Shown piece by piece: positions 7,213 through 15,857 of a stretch of 36,431 nucleotides of DNA (the stretch's first letter is position 1; every line of letters begins with the position of its first letter). The translations under genes were made by a program, and so were the position numbers. This stretch comes from an uncultured Peptoniphilus sp. (GTDB lineage: Bacteria; Bacillota; Clostridia; Tissierellales; Peptoniphilaceae). The notes beneath the pieces were generated by a model. It saw nothing but the letters and a program-made list of their open reading frames with translations, did no database searches and was not told the DNA's origin. The stretch covers positions 1 to 36,431 of the forward strand of contig CABTZF010000017.1 of NCBI GenBank assembly GCA_902489255.1. Reading direction: 5' to 3'.

Positions 7213-8980
7213 CGACTTCGGTACCTCCTCTTTCTAATGATTTCATTTCTCTTACAATTTCTTCTTGTAGATCATCTATTTTGTTTATTTCATCTTCACT
7301 TATATACTTCATTCTTGCAATTTTATCTATAACTTTTGACCCCTCAATTTCTTCAAGATATGCACCTTTTTCCAAGGCTTTCAAGCCGCAATCATAAAAG
7401 TTTAAAATTGTACTTAACATTTTAAACTGCTTGTCCAATGAACAATAAGTATCTATATCATTAAAAGCATTTTGTTGTAAAAAGTCTTCACGCAAAGATT
7501 TTGTAATATCAAGTTTTAATTGGTCCTGATCTGAAAGAGTATCCCTACCAACAAGCCTTACAATTTCAAGTAGAGCAGTTTCTTCTTGCAAAAGACTAAT
7601 GGCTCTTTTCCTATTTTTTGAAAATTTTTCATTAACATTTTCATCCAAATACTTATCTACCTTATCTTGGTAGAGAGAATATGAATCTATCCAATTAATT
7701 GCAGGGAAATGTCGTTGATATGACAAATCATAGTCAAGTCTCCAAAATATTTTTACTATTCTAAGAGTATTTTGTGTTACCGGTTCTGAAATATCTCCAC
7801 CCGGCGGGGATACGGCCCCAATAACTGAGAGAGCTCCTTCACGATCATCTGAACCGTTACAGATAACACGACCTGCTCTTTCATAAAATTCTGCAATTCT
7901 TGAAGAAAGGTAAGCCGGATATCCTTCATCTCCGGGCATTTCTTCCAACCGACCACTCATTTCACGAAGAGCCTCTGCCCAACGTGAAGTTGAATCTGCC
8001 ATCATTGCTACCGAATATCCCATATCTCTAAAATATTCCGAAATTGTTATTCCGGTATAAATACTGGCTTCACGTGCTGCTACAGGCATATTGGAAGTAT
8101 TGGCAATTAAAACAGTCCTCTTCATAATTGATTCTCCTGTTTTTTGGTCCATAAGTTCCGGAAATTCCATAAGAACATCAGTCATTTCATTGCCACGTTC
8201 ACCGCATCCTACATAAACAACTACCTGTGCATCTGCCCACTTGGCAAGTTGGTGTTGGACAACGGTTTTTCCACTTCCAAAAGGTCCTGGAATGGCGGCT
8301 GTTCCGCCTTTGGTTATGGGGAAAAAAGTATCAATAACTCTTTGTCCTGTAATAAGGGGAGTTTTAGGATCAACCTTTCTCTTATATGGTCTACCTCTTC
8401 TTACAGGCCAATGTTGAATCATATTTAATTCTTTTTTACCTTTTTCAGTTTCTATAATTGCAATTGTATCTTCTACTGTATAAGTACCATTTTTAATGTC
8501 TGTAAGTTTTCCGCCCATTCCATTGGGGACCATGATTTTATGAGTTATTACACTTGTTTCATCAACAGTTCCTAATATATCTCCTGCTTGAAGTATATCT
8601 CCAACCTTGGCTGTTGCTTTAAATTCCCACTTTTTTTCTCTATTGAGATGTTTAAAAGTTCCTCCTCTTACTAGAAAATCACCGTTAGCATCTCTAAGTG
8701 CTTCCAATGGTCTTTGAATTCCGTCAAACATTTGTTCCAAAAGCCCCGGACCCAATTCAACTGATAAAGGCGAACCTGTAGAAACAACTTCATCTCCAGG
8801 TCCTATGCCTGTCGTTTCTTCATAAACTTGAATAGAGGCTCTATCTCCTCTCATTTCAATTATTTCTCCAATTAATTTATCTTTAGAAACTTCAACAACG
8901 TCATAAACGTTGGCTTCACTCATTCCATCAGCTACGACTAATGGGCCGGATACTTTTAATACTTTTCCTTTACTTTTCAT
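7205..8980 (-). CDS. ntpA: V-type ATPase subunit A (catalytic)
   Basis: A 591-residue catalytic ATPase subunit of the V1 head. Walker A GPFGSGKT lies at 232-239, ERGNE at 261-265, and the V/A-type-specific non-homologous insert occupies about residues 115-190. The downstream segments ADSTSRWAEALREMSGRLEE and PGDEGYPAYLSSR are typical. ATP hydrolysis here drives rotation of the D/F shaft. In many fermentative anaerobes the enzyme pumps ions outward at the expense of ATP. Start ATG with AGGAGGGGC about 6-7 nt upstream; ends overlapping ntpB. Confidence 0.99.
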   Translation of the reverse strand: MKSKGKVLKVSGPLVVADGMSEANVYDVVEVSKDKLIGEIIEMRGDRASIQVYEETTGIGPGDEVVSTGSPLSVELGPGLLEQMFDGIQRPLEALRDANGDFLVRGGTFKHLNREKKWEFKATAKVGDILQAGDILGTVDETSVITHKIMVPNGMGGKLTDIKNGTYTVEDTIAIIETEKGKKELNMIQHWPVRRGRPYKRKVDPKTPLITGQRVIDTFFPITKGGTAAIPGPFGSGKTVVQHQLAKWADAQVVVYVGCGERGNEMTDVLMEFPELMDQKTGESIMKRTVLIANTSNMPVAAREASIYTGITISEYFRDMGYSVAMMADSTSRWAEALREMSGRLEEMPGDEGYPAYLSSRIAEFYERAGRVICNGSDDREGALSVIGAVSPPGGDISEPVTQNTLRIVKIFWRLDYDLSYQRHFPAINWIDSYSLYQDKVDKYLDENVNEKFSKNRKRAISLLQEETALLEIVRLVGRDTLSDQDQLKLDITKSLREDFLQQNAFNDIDTYCSLDKQFKMLSTILNFYDCGLKALEKGAYLEEIEGSKVIDKIARMKYISEDEINKIDDLQEEIVREMKSLERGGTEVDA

Positions 8981-8989
8981 TGCCCCTCC

Positions 8990-9298
8990 TTACAATATAT
9001 TGGCGCCCACTGCCTTTTCAACATTACTGTTAAGCTTATTAATTCCTATGCCCAAAGTACCTTGGTTTGAAGGAATTAAAATAATTGCAGGTATTATTTT
9101 TTCATCATATCTTTTAATTGTAGATGGGATTTTAGCTGCAAGTTGTTCAGTGATAAAAATAACGCCATAATCTTTATTAGCAAGTTTATCTACTATATCT
9201 CTGGTTTCATCCGTTTCATAAGCTATAAAAACATCAATACCCAATGCCTTAAATGCGAGCACAGAATCCTTATCTCCTATTACTGCAATTTTATACAT
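8990..9298 (-). CDS. ntpG: V-type ATPase subunit F (rotor, NtpG)
   Basis: A small Rossmann-like protein that binds subunit D in the central stalk. The family begins MYKIAVIGDKDSVLAFKALG, so the start is placed at the ATG at 9296-9298. A longer frame opening at 9343 would add 15 residues that overlap ntpC and do not fit the family. The result is 102 residues, the usual length (about 100-110). ATG overlaps the ntpC stop region by 8 nt, with only a weak ribosome site, so reinitiation after ntpC is likely. The glycine-rich IPSNQGTLGIGI segment is present near residues 71-82. Confidence 0.93.
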   Translation of the reverse strand: MYKIAVIGDKDSVLAFKALGIDVFIAYETDETRDIVDKLANKDYGVIFITEQLAAKIPSTIKRYDEKIIPAIILIPSNQGTLGIGINKLNSNVEKAVGANIL

Positions 9299-10286
9299 AA
9301 GTATCACGTAGCCTTTCTCTAATAAATTCACTTGACAGACCATTTTGTTTAGCTACAAAAACTATTCTCAAATTTCTAAGTTCTATTTCTTTTGCCAAAA
9401 CATAGGCAAAAACAATTTCAGGTCCATAAGTTATCTTTTTTACATCTTTAATTAAGTCAACCATTTGATTATCTACCAGCAACTCAAATTTTGCCAAAGA
9501 TTTTCTTTTGTCAAAAGATTCCGTTCCCTTTTTGACATACTTATAAATGTTTGAATATTTAAAAAGTTTACTGTCCGGGTCAATTTCCGTGTTTAAGTAA
9601 TTATAAAAATGGTCCTTATAAATATTTCCACCATCAATTAAAATATCTTGCAAAAATTCAAGATCTGCTCCTTCAGCATTTGCCCTCATAAGTGACCTTA
9701 TATTTTTAAAATCAATTGTATCTTTTACATAAGAATAAAATAAATTTTCATCAGCCTCATCTGCTAACTTAAGTAATGCCTTAAAATAACATCTATCAAG
9801 ATAAATATCTATATCTGAAGGCCTATTAGTTTTATCATATATCTCAAGGGTTTCTTTAAGTTCTTGTAAATATTCATTTTTTCCAATTCTATTTTCTTTT
9901 AAAAGCTGCCTTAAACCAAATATATCATATTCTCCAACAGGCACATAAAGGTGTGATAAGTCTTCGTCTTTGGCATATTCCTTGGCCATAACTTTTAAAT
10001 TATGATAAAAATATTTTAAGGCACAAAAATCAATCGGTATTCTTGAAGGACTTATCTCATAAATCTCTTTATAAGACCTTACAAGTTCTTGAGAAAGAGC
10101 CTTTTCATAATCGGTTTCTTTTTCCAACTTTGCAATAAAGGGTTGGTAGATGGTATCATTTAACATTCTCAGTGCGTCTTTCAAAGTAGGAGCATCCGAA
10201 AGTCTTATGAAAAATTGATGGGTTAATAATCTTTTTTCCAAAACCCGAATCCATGAAGAACTTTGAACAAACTTAGCTCTATCCAT
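9291..10286 (-). CDS. ntpC: V-type ATPase subunit C (rotor-ring adaptor)
   Basis: A 331-residue, all-helical funnel-shaped protein (family of yeast subunit d and Thermus subunit C) that joins the D/F shaft to the membrane K ring. It has no catalytic motif. Identification rests on the position between ntpE and ntpG and on family-like segments FVQSSSWIRVLEKRLL near the start and PEIVFAYVLAKEIELRNLRIV near the end, followed by RERLR. Length matches the family (about 320-340). It lies 8 nt after ntpE. Confidence 0.95.
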   Translation of the reverse strand: MDRAKFVQSSSWIRVLEKRLLTHQFFIRLSDAPTLKDALRMLNDTIYQPFIAKLEKETDYEKALSQELVRSYKEIYEISPSRIPIDFCALKYFYHNLKVMAKEYAKDEDLSHLYVPVGEYDIFGLRQLLKENRIGKNEYLQELKETLEIYDKTNRPSDIDIYLDRCYFKALLKLADEADENLFYSYVKDTIDFKNIRSLMRANAEGADLEFLQDILIDGGNIYKDHFYNYLNTEIDPDSKLFKYSNIYKYVKKGTESFDKRKSLAKFELLVDNQMVDLIKDVKKITYGPEIVFAYVLAKEIELRNLRIVFVAKQNGLSSEFIRERLRDTYV

Positions 10287-10294
10287 ATACTCAC

Positions 10295-10849
10295 CTACTT
10301 ATTAAATAGTTCATCTGCAATTAAAGGCATTAAATCTTCTTTCATAGAATCTACTATGTTTGAAAAATCTCCATTATAAATTAGATTATTCTTTTTTACA
10401 ATAAAACCGCTATCTGTAAATTCATCACTGACCTTTAAGTTCAAATTTGAATTTTTTACAGCTTTATAATATTTTTCAGGGACCCTAACCTTATCTTCAG
10501 AAGTTAATTTTAAGTCCTTAATTGATGTTTTAAGATACTTAATAAAATCTTCTTCGGTTAAATTATTTAGCTCTTCTTTTACCATAGCAAGCACTTTTTC
10601 AATAACTTCTTCTTCGGCCAAAAGTATTGTATCTCTTGCCTTTAAGTTAGCTGTTGAAGTTGCTTTCTCAAGAATTGAATCACTTTCTTCTTTAGCCTTG
10701 ATTAAAATATTATCTTTTATATTGTTAGCTTCTTGAGTTTTTTCATCTAAAATTTCTTGTCTTTTTTGATTTGCTTGGTCTTCTATGTCCTTTGCCCTCA
10801 TTTTTGCATCATTTATTATTTTCCCTATTATTTTGTCTATTCCGGGCAT
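10295..10849 (-). CDS. ntpE: V-type ATPase subunit E (peripheral stalk)
   Basis: A 184-residue peripheral-stalk protein. The first 90 residues form a charged right-handed coiled-coil helix rich in Lys, Glu and Asp, with family start GIDKIIGKIINDAKMRAKDIED. The C-terminal 85 residues are the globular part that contacts the top of A3B3. It would pair with the G/H-like subunit encoded first in the operon. Spacing to ntpK is 9 nt with a TAGGAGG ribosome site. Confidence 0.93.
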   Translation of the reverse strand: MPGIDKIIGKIINDAKMRAKDIEDQANQKRQEILDEKTQEANNIKDNILIKAKEESDSILEKATSTANLKARDTILLAEEEVIEKVLAMVKEELNNLTEEDFIKYLKTSIKDLKLTSEDKVRVPEKYYKAVKNSNLNLKVSDEFTDSGFIVKKNNLIYNGDFSNIVDSMKEDLMPLIADELFNK

Positions 10850-10858
10850 ATATACCTC

Positions 10859-11326
10859 CTAGGCTCTAATTAATATGAAAAATGCTGTTGCGAATGCAAG
10901 TATTGCATAAAGTTCAACCATTACTGCATATATAATTCCTTTTGCTTGTTGTTCTTCATTTTTTGCTAGAATATTAATACCTGCAACACTTACCTTTCCT
11001 TGTGCTATGGCAGAACATAAACCTCCAAGTCCAATTACAAGACCTGAAACCATGTACATAAAACCGCTTTGTGCAGCAAGTTCAGGACTCATTCTTAACA
11101 GAATAAATAAACCAATTACAAATCCATAAAGTCCTTGTGTACCTGGTAAAAGTTGAAGTACCAAAGATTTACCAAACTTTTCCGGTTCTTCAATTACTAT
11201 CCCTGCTGCTGCTTGTCCTGCTAATCCAACGCCTATAGCTGAACCTACTCCTGCCAAGGCAACTGCAAAAAATACTCCTAAAGCTCCCAGGCAAAGGCCC
11301 GGATATTGTATAAATAATTCCTTCAT
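10859..11326 (-). CDS. ntpK: V-type ATPase subunit K, Na+-type rotor proteolipid
   Basis: A 155-residue, four-helix proteolipid (duplicated hairpin) forming the membrane rotor ring. Membrane segments lie at about 12-40, 53-78, 86-110 and 128-154. The residues that coordinate Na+ in Enterococcus hirae NtpK (L61, T64, Q65, Q110, E139) are matched here as L60, T63, Q64, Q109 and E138 in the contexts LLPGTQGLYGF, IAQGK and MVELYA. The offset is a uniform one residue. Only the second hairpin carries the essential carboxylate, as in ATP-driven V-type pumps. Sodium rather than proton transport is therefore inferred. Ribosome site AGGAGG upstream. Confidence 0.98.
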   Translation of the reverse strand: MKELFIQYPGLCLGALGVFFAVALAGVGSAIGVGLAGQAAAGIVIEEPEKFGKSLVLQLLPGTQGLYGFVIGLFILLRMSPELAAQSGFMYMVSGLVIGLGGLCSAIAQGKVSVAGINILAKNEEQQAKGIIYAVMVELYAILAFATAFFILIRA

Positions 11327-11340
11327 ATTTTCCTCCTTAA

Positions 11341-13281
11341 TTAGTCTATATTAAAATATTTTGATTCTTCTATCATTTTTTTAAAGGGGATTCCTCCGCC
11401 TTCATAAAATTTATTAAACATTTCCACATAAGTTAATCTTGCAGTATGAACATATGCTGATAAATAACATAAAAAACAGTTGAAAGCTTGAAAAACAATA
11501 AATATTATTATTGCAAATAATTTTCCAATAATTGAACTTCCAAAAAGCATTCCTGCTATCATATTTACTGCAACTCCTATAAATGAACCGCTTAACACTA
11601 GAGCCATAAGTCTTAAGTATGAAACAAAATCACCTATGTATGAACTTATTCCATACAGGGCATATATGCCCCATCCAAATTTTGCTCCCACTGTTTTTTC
11701 GCTTCTCCCACCTGTAAGAACTATTCCTACCATAGCAATTATCATAGAGTAGAATAATATTTTTTCTACTATCGGATTTATAGGTTTGAATTTTGAAATT
11801 CCAAATCCTATTGCTCCAACTAAAACCATATACCAAAGCCCTACATCGTAAAAAGCATCTTTAGGTTTGCCATCGCGCAAATCCATATATGCCTTTATAC
11901 CTAAGGCGAAAAATATATGTATGCCACCTAACAGCAGTGATAAAAGAAGCATTTCTGTAGTGTCTTCAGCCGGATTAATAAGAGCCGGTAAGGTAATTAT
12001 TCCTCCAAAAAATGAACCGAAGATTAGTCCAAAAATCATGGCGGAAATGCTCAAATAATTAAAGAAAATTATAAATCTTTTGCTCGCTTTGTCTAAATTA
12101 AAAAGTTTATGTGCTATCATTGTAGCAATAAATACCAATAATCCATATCCTAAATCCCCAATCATTATTCCTGCAAAAATAAAATAAAAAGGAGCAAAAA
12201 ACGGTGTGGGATCTATTTCATTATACTTCGGCATAGAATACATCTCTGTCAGCATCTCGAAAGGTCCTACAAACTTATTGTTCTTTAAAAGAATTGGAAC
12301 TTCAGATGAATCTTTATTTGCATCCTCTGTATAAAAATAGTACTCATCTGCACATACCTTTTGAATACTTTTTTCAAAAGCCGGAAGAATTTTTGTTGGT
12401 ACATACCCTTCTATTAAGTCTAAATTTTTAGTTCTTAAAAATTTTTCAGAGCTTGTTATTTTTAATTTTTCATTGGTCAAGTATTCATAATAAATTTTAA
12501 AATCATCTAAATATTTTAAGTATTCCTTTAAGCCGTCATTTAAAGACTCAATTTCACTTTTATTATGTTCTCTTTCCTCTCTTAATTTTTTAATATTATC
12601 CTGAATAGTACCGATTTCTTTAAAGCTAACAAGTGTAAAGCCAACTTTTCTCATAACTTCATTTACAGCTTCATCACTGTCCCTGTGGGCTATGATCAAA
12701 TAATATGAATAATTTTTATCATCATGAAGATTATTTACATAAACTTCATCATCTTCCCTAATAAGTTCATCAAAAGAAGCCTTATACCTTTGTGGAATAA
12801 TGCCAGTATAAACTTTTACCAACCTTATGCTGTTAAGATCTTCTAATGGAACGTCTATGGCTTTCCAAGGCATCAATTCATCAATCCTGGTTAATATTTC
12901 CTGATTTCTGGCCTCTCTATTTTCAATATCACTTAAAATAGTAGAAATTTCATTATAAATAGCATTAAAATCAAAATTTTTAGCTCTTTTTTTTATTTGT
13001 TCATAAGTAAAATGCTTTCTACCTTCTTTTAGGGAATCTAAGGTAGATTTTTTTTCTTCAATCTTCTCAAGTCTTTCAATAACTGCCTTTGTCTTAGTTA
13101 AGCCATCATCAATATCAATGAGTTCTTCAGATCTTGACACTTGAGATAAATTTTCATCGGAAAAATCAACTTCTGAAGGAATTAAATGAACATAATTGAA
13201 TTTTTGCAGTTCCTTTAAAAGATTTTCTCTTTTCTCTTTAAAAGACAAAAGATTAAATTTACTCATCTTTACTATTGCCAC
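11341..13281 (-). CDS. ntpI: V-type ATPase subunit I (stator and ion half-channels)
   Basis: A 646-residue homologue of subunit a. About residues 1-345 form the cytosolic coiled-coil arm, and the remainder has about 7-8 membrane helices. The conserved arginines of the ion path are visible in SYLRLMAL (about R557) and YVHTARLTYVE (about R615). The start is GTG at 13279-13281, giving MAIVKMSKF, the characteristic family N-terminus. An ATG 15 nt further in would cut this off. The GTG overlaps the end of the preceding gene by 10 nt, indicating coupling. Confidence 0.97.
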   Translation of the reverse strand: MAIVKMSKFNLLSFKEKRENLLKELQKFNYVHLIPSEVDFSDENLSQVSRSEELIDIDDGLTKTKAVIERLEKIEEKKSTLDSLKEGRKHFTYEQIKKRAKNFDFNAIYNEISTILSDIENREARNQEILTRIDELMPWKAIDVPLEDLNSIRLVKVYTGIIPQRYKASFDELIREDDEVYVNNLHDDKNYSYYLIIAHRDSDEAVNEVMRKVGFTLVSFKEIGTIQDNIKKLREEREHNKSEIESLNDGLKEYLKYLDDFKIYYEYLTNEKLKITSSEKFLRTKNLDLIEGYVPTKILPAFEKSIQKVCADEYYFYTEDANKDSSEVPILLKNNKFVGPFEMLTEMYSMPKYNEIDPTPFFAPFYFIFAGIMIGDLGYGLLVFIATMIAHKLFNLDKASKRFIIFFNYLSISAMIFGLIFGSFFGGIITLPALINPAEDTTEMLLLSLLLGGIHIFFALGIKAYMDLRDGKPKDAFYDVGLWYMVLVGAIGFGISKFKPINPIVEKILFYSMIIAMVGIVLTGGRSEKTVGAKFGWGIYALYGISSYIGDFVSYLRLMALVLSGSFIGVAVNMIAGMLFGSSIIGKLFAIIIFIVFQAFNCFLCYLSAYVHTARLTYVEMFNKFYEGGGIPFKKMIEESKYFNID

Positions 13282-13592
13282 TTTATCACGACCTTACTTA
13301 CAATCGATTTCACAATATTTTTTAAACTATCATCATCAATACTCCTAATTGATTCAGCTTCTTTTTTAGCCTTTTCAATAATGGGTGATGAATCTTTTTT
13401 GCCCTTTTGGAATGCTTCTTCTCTCATAGTTTTTGCATCCTCTTTTGCCTTATCGATTGTGGTGTTATAGATTTTATCCCCCTCAATTTCTGCATTTTCA
13501 ATAATTTTTTTTGCATTTTTTTTGGCATTTTTAATTATTTCAAAAGCATTTGTTTCAGCTTTTTTCACTTCAGAAATTGCATCAACTGACAT
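13272..13592 (-). CDS. ntpF: V-type ATPase peripheral-stalk subunit (G/H-like, NtpF)
   Basis: A 106-residue, highly charged Lys/Glu/Ala-rich coiled coil (about residues 1-90), as expected for the second peripheral-stalk helix that pairs with subunit E. Sequence alone is low in complexity, but its place as first gene of an operon ordered F-I-K-E-C-G-A-B-D, identical to the E. hirae ntp order, makes the call secure. Ribosome site AAGGGGGTG before the ATG. It overlaps ntpI by 10 nt. Confidence 0.9.
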   Translation of the reverse strand: MSVDAISEVKKAETNAFEIIKNAKKNAKKIIENAEIEGDKIYNTTIDKAKEDAKTMREEAFQKGKKDSSPIIEKAKKEAESIRSIDDDSLKNIVKSIVSKVVIKWQ

Positions 13593-13631
13593 AAAATCAC
13601 CCCCTTATTAAATTAAGAATTGCACAAATTT

Positions 13632-13637
13632 ATTATA
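13632..13637 (-). promoter_or_regulatory. -10 element of the probable V-ATPase operon promoter
   Basis: A perfect TATAAT on the minus strand lies 40 nt before the ntpF start. The -35 region 17 bp further upstream is AT-rich and matches the consensus poorly. The intergenic space is shared with the divergent lipoprotein promoter. Confidence 0.4.
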
Positions 13638-13698
13638 TCATCATTTGGGAAAAAGTTTTATAATTTTTTTATAATTTTCTATTAATTAATTATTTGGT

Positions 13699-13727
13699 TA
13701 GACAATTCTTTTATAAGTGGGTATAAT
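13699..13727 (+). promoter_or_regulatory. Sigma-A promoter of the thioredoxin-like lipoprotein gene
   Basis: TAGACA (13699-13704) and TATAAT (13722-13727) with a 17-bp spacer, followed by AAGGAGG and the start codon at 13746. The short leader would begin around 13733. Confidence 0.7.
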
Positions 13728-13745
13728 TTACTTAAGGAGGAATTT

Positions 13746-14321
13746 ATGAAAAAGTTTTTAATGGTATTTTTTCTTCTATTAGCTCTGCTTGCTTGCGGAA
13801 AAAATGAAGATGTTAAAAATGTGAATATAAAAAAACCTGATAGTAAAAGTCAAGATCTTATTGTCCCTGAAACTCAAAAGCTTGCTTTCAATGAATTTAA
13901 CTTTGACACAATAGAAATTAACGGGGAGAGGATAAAATCACAAGACTTTTATGCAAGTTCCAAGATTAACGCAGTTCTTATATGGGCAACATATTGTGAT
14001 GAATGTAAAATTATGCTTGTTAATCTGAATAACTTAAAAGGAGTTTATGATAAAAAAGATTTGCAAATATCCAGTCTTATTCTTGATACATCCATGGATA
14101 CTTCTACAAATTTAGATGAAGCAAAAAAAATAATAAAAGATAATTCTTTGAGTTTTACAAACCTTATTCCCAACCCTACAACTGAAGATTCTCTATCAAC
14201 GGTGGAAAAAATACCTTTATTTATACTTTTGGATTCAAAAGGAAAAGTAATAAGCGCTTATGAAGGTAACCTATCAAAAGAAGTTTTGGAAAAAATAATA
14301 AATAATGCTTTGGGAAAATAA
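13746..14321 (+). CDS. TlpA/ResA-like thioredoxin-fold lipoprotein
   Basis: A 191-residue exported protein. A signal peptide with lipobox LLAC puts the lipidated cysteine at 17, so it is anchored on the outer face of the membrane. After a charged linker (20-50), a redoxin/TlpA-like domain follows with IWATYCDECK. C84 and C87 form the CxxC redox pair at the start of the active-site helix, and the cis-Pro region is KIPLF near residues 157-161. Such proteins act as extracytoplasmic thiol-disulfide reductants or oxidants. The partner is not evident: there is no cytochrome maturation or CcdA gene next door. The pair is preceded by Tyr rather than the usual Trp. The gene is monocistronic, divergent from the V-ATPase operon. 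Confidence 0.85.
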   Translation: MKKFLMVFFLLLALLACGKNEDVKNVNIKKPDSKSQDLIVPETQKLAFNEFNFDTIEINGERIKSQDFYASSKINAVLIWATYCDECKIMLVNLNNLKGVYDKKDLQISSLILDTSMDTSTNLDEAKKIIKDNSLSFTNLIPNPTTEDSLSTVEKIPLFILLDSKGKVISAYEGNLSKEVLEKIINNALGK

Positions 14322-14340
14322 GAATAATTTAGTTTTTAAA

Positions 14341-14387
14341 ACGACCCTTAAATTTACAGTAAAATAAATTTTAGGGTCGCTCTTTTT
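14341..14387. terminator. Bidirectional terminator between convergent genes
   Basis: A 16-bp near-perfect inverted repeat (CGACCCT-TAAATTTA arms, 14341-14356 and 14365-14380) is followed by TCTTTTTT on the plus strand and TTTTAAAAA on the minus strand. It serves the lipoprotein gene and the J-domain operon. Confidence 0.85.
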
Positions 14388-14416
14388 TAGTTATTATAAT
14401 TTATTGTCATGTATTA

Positions 14417-15277
14417 TTAGTTATTGGCTGATAATCTTTTATATCTTTCTATATTAGAATCATTTAAAAATTCATAGGCAGAATTTATTTCCTGGAATCT
14501 TTTTGTTGCACCCTCTTCTTTATTTATATCCGGGTGATATTTTTTAGCCATTTTTCTGTAGGCGAGCTTAATTTCATATTTATCGGCTTGGTAACTCACG
14601 CCGAGAATGTCACAAGATTTTTCATATTGACTTTTAAAATTCATACCCATATTTGCACTATTATAGGCATTTTGTCTGTATGAATCATTATTGTAAGTAT
14701 TTTGACCATATTGACCTTGATAGTATTGTGAATCAAAATTACCCCCTTGAAAATTTCTAAAAAAGTCTTCAAAATCATCAAAGGAAGTCCATGTGAAACC
14801 GCCTGTAAAATTTTCAAACCTCCTGTTCCACTCTTCCTCTTCTTTTTTTCTCTTTTCTTCTTCTCTTCTTAATCTTTCTTTTTCAAGTTTATCAATATAA
14901 TCTTTTGAATATCCGGAAAAATCACTATGACCATAATTTTTCCCAAGCAAATAAAAATCCGCCCTGTCATAAAAAAACTCAGTCGCTACATAATGAAGGT
15001 ATTTCAAATAAGATAGGGAAATTCTTCCCAAAAAAGGTACCAAAATAATGAGTAAAATCAAGGTAAAAAGACCGGGGTTTGAAATAACTGCATATAAATA
15101 TAAAGGATTTAAAACAAATAAGATAAAAAGGCAACCTCCCATTGAAATTAACAAACCTATGGCATGTCTTATTGTAGAAAACACAGCTACAAGTAAATTA
15201 ACAACGGCAATAATAAAACTTAAAAAATAATCTATTATAGTGCCGACTGTTTTGAAAAAATAACCCTTAACCTTCAT
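14417..15277 (-). CDS. Membrane-anchored J-domain protein (DnaJ class C)
   Basis: A 286-residue protein with two or three N-terminal membrane segments (about 13-35, 42-66 and 70-86). A strongly charged Arg/Glu helix follows (128-150), then a Gly/Asn/Tyr/Gln-rich low-complexity stretch (about 176-212). A C-terminal J domain lies at about 221-283, with HPD at 248-250 between helices II and III. The HPD tripeptide is required to stimulate DnaK ATPase, so this should recruit DnaK to the cytosolic face of the membrane. It lacks the zinc and substrate-binding domains of DnaJ itself. It starts inside the end of the metallopeptidase gene (11-nt overlap). The specific client is unknown. Confidence 0.88.
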   Translation of the reverse strand: MKVKGYFFKTVGTIIDYFLSFIIAVVNLLVAVFSTIRHAIGLLISMGGCLFILFVLNPLYLYAVISNPGLFTLILLIILVPFLGRISLSYLKYLHYVATEFFYDRADFYLLGKNYGHSDFSGYSKDYIDKLEKERLRREEEKRKKEEEEWNRRFENFTGGFTWTSFDDFEDFFRNFQGGNFDSQYYQGQYGQNTYNNDSYRQNAYNSANMGMNFKSQYEKSCDILGVSYQADKYEIKLAYRKMAKKYHPDINKEEGATKRFQEINSAYEFLNDSNIERYKRLSANN

Positions 15278-15656
15278 ATTCCTTCCACCTTTTTCTATAT
15301 TCTTCTAAAAACTTCTCATCTTCTATTTCTAAATCATAATTTCTTGCCAAATATTCTAAATGATGAGTAAATTCATGAAATAAAACATGGCGTAGCTCAT
15401 CTTTTAAATCTTCTCTTTCCAAATCTCCATACATTAAATAGACCGACCCGTAAAATATAGTTATGGATAAACCTAAAATAGACCTTTCATACTGTCCTAA
15501 AATAAGAAGGTCTTTATTGTGAGATTCAGGATGATATTTTACCTCTTCAGACAAAATTATTCCCCCGTTTAAATGATTAAAAGCATAAGAAGGGAGCTCC
15601 GTACAAATTTCATCTAAAAGTTCATTTACTTCATCAATTCTTTCTAAAGAAACCAT
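15267..15656 (-). CDS. Zincin-like metallopeptidase family protein (HExxH)
   Basis: A 129-residue protein of the small bacterial metallopeptidase-like family (Zincin_1/DUF1025 type). The zinc-site motif HEFTHH lies at 94-99, giving H94, E95 and H98 of HExxH in a predicted helix, preceded by a beta-rich half with LILGQYERSILGLSITIFYG. Its substrate is unknown, and members of the family are often annotated only by the motif. No signal peptide, so cytosolic. First gene of a two-gene unit with the membrane J-domain protein. A TATAAT at 15678-15683 on the minus strand is a plausible -10. Confidence 0.85.
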   Translation of the reverse strand: MVSLERIDEVNELLDEICTELPSYAFNHLNGGIILSEEVKYHPESHNKDLLILGQYERSILGLSITIFYGSVYLMYGDLEREDLKDELRHVLFHEFTHHLEYLARNYDLEIEDEKFLEEYRKRWKEYEG

Positions 15657-15799
15657 ATTTACCTCTATTCTTCTTTAATTATACAGAAAAGTTATAAAAT
15701 AGAAAAGATTTTCAACAAAATTTTCTATTTCTTAGAAATCCTTTGTTTAAATATTATAAATAATTTTTCAGCTCTTATGCTTTCAATTATTTATTTTTA

Positions 15800-15828
15800 T
15801 TGAGAAACGATTTCAAATATTATATAAT
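15800..15828 (+). promoter_or_regulatory. Sigma-A promoter of the small membrane gene at 15858
   Basis: TTGAGA (15800-15805) and TATAAT (15823-15828) are separated by 17 bp, just ahead of AAGGAG at 15838-15843. Confidence 0.65.
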
Positions 15829-15857
15829 TTGTCCTATAAGGAGTGATTATATTTATT

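Noticed and set aside
9299..9343. Longer start for V-ATPase subunit F
   Set aside because: The extra 15 residues overlap ntpC and do not belong to the family; MYKIAVIGD is the expected N-terminus.
11630..11836. 68-codon minus-strand frame inside ntpI
   Set aside because: It is out of frame within the membrane part of subunit I and has no start signals.
15843..15857. GTG start for the small membrane protein
   Set aside because: This GTG lies within the AAGGAG ribosome site itself, so the next ATG at 15858 is preferred.
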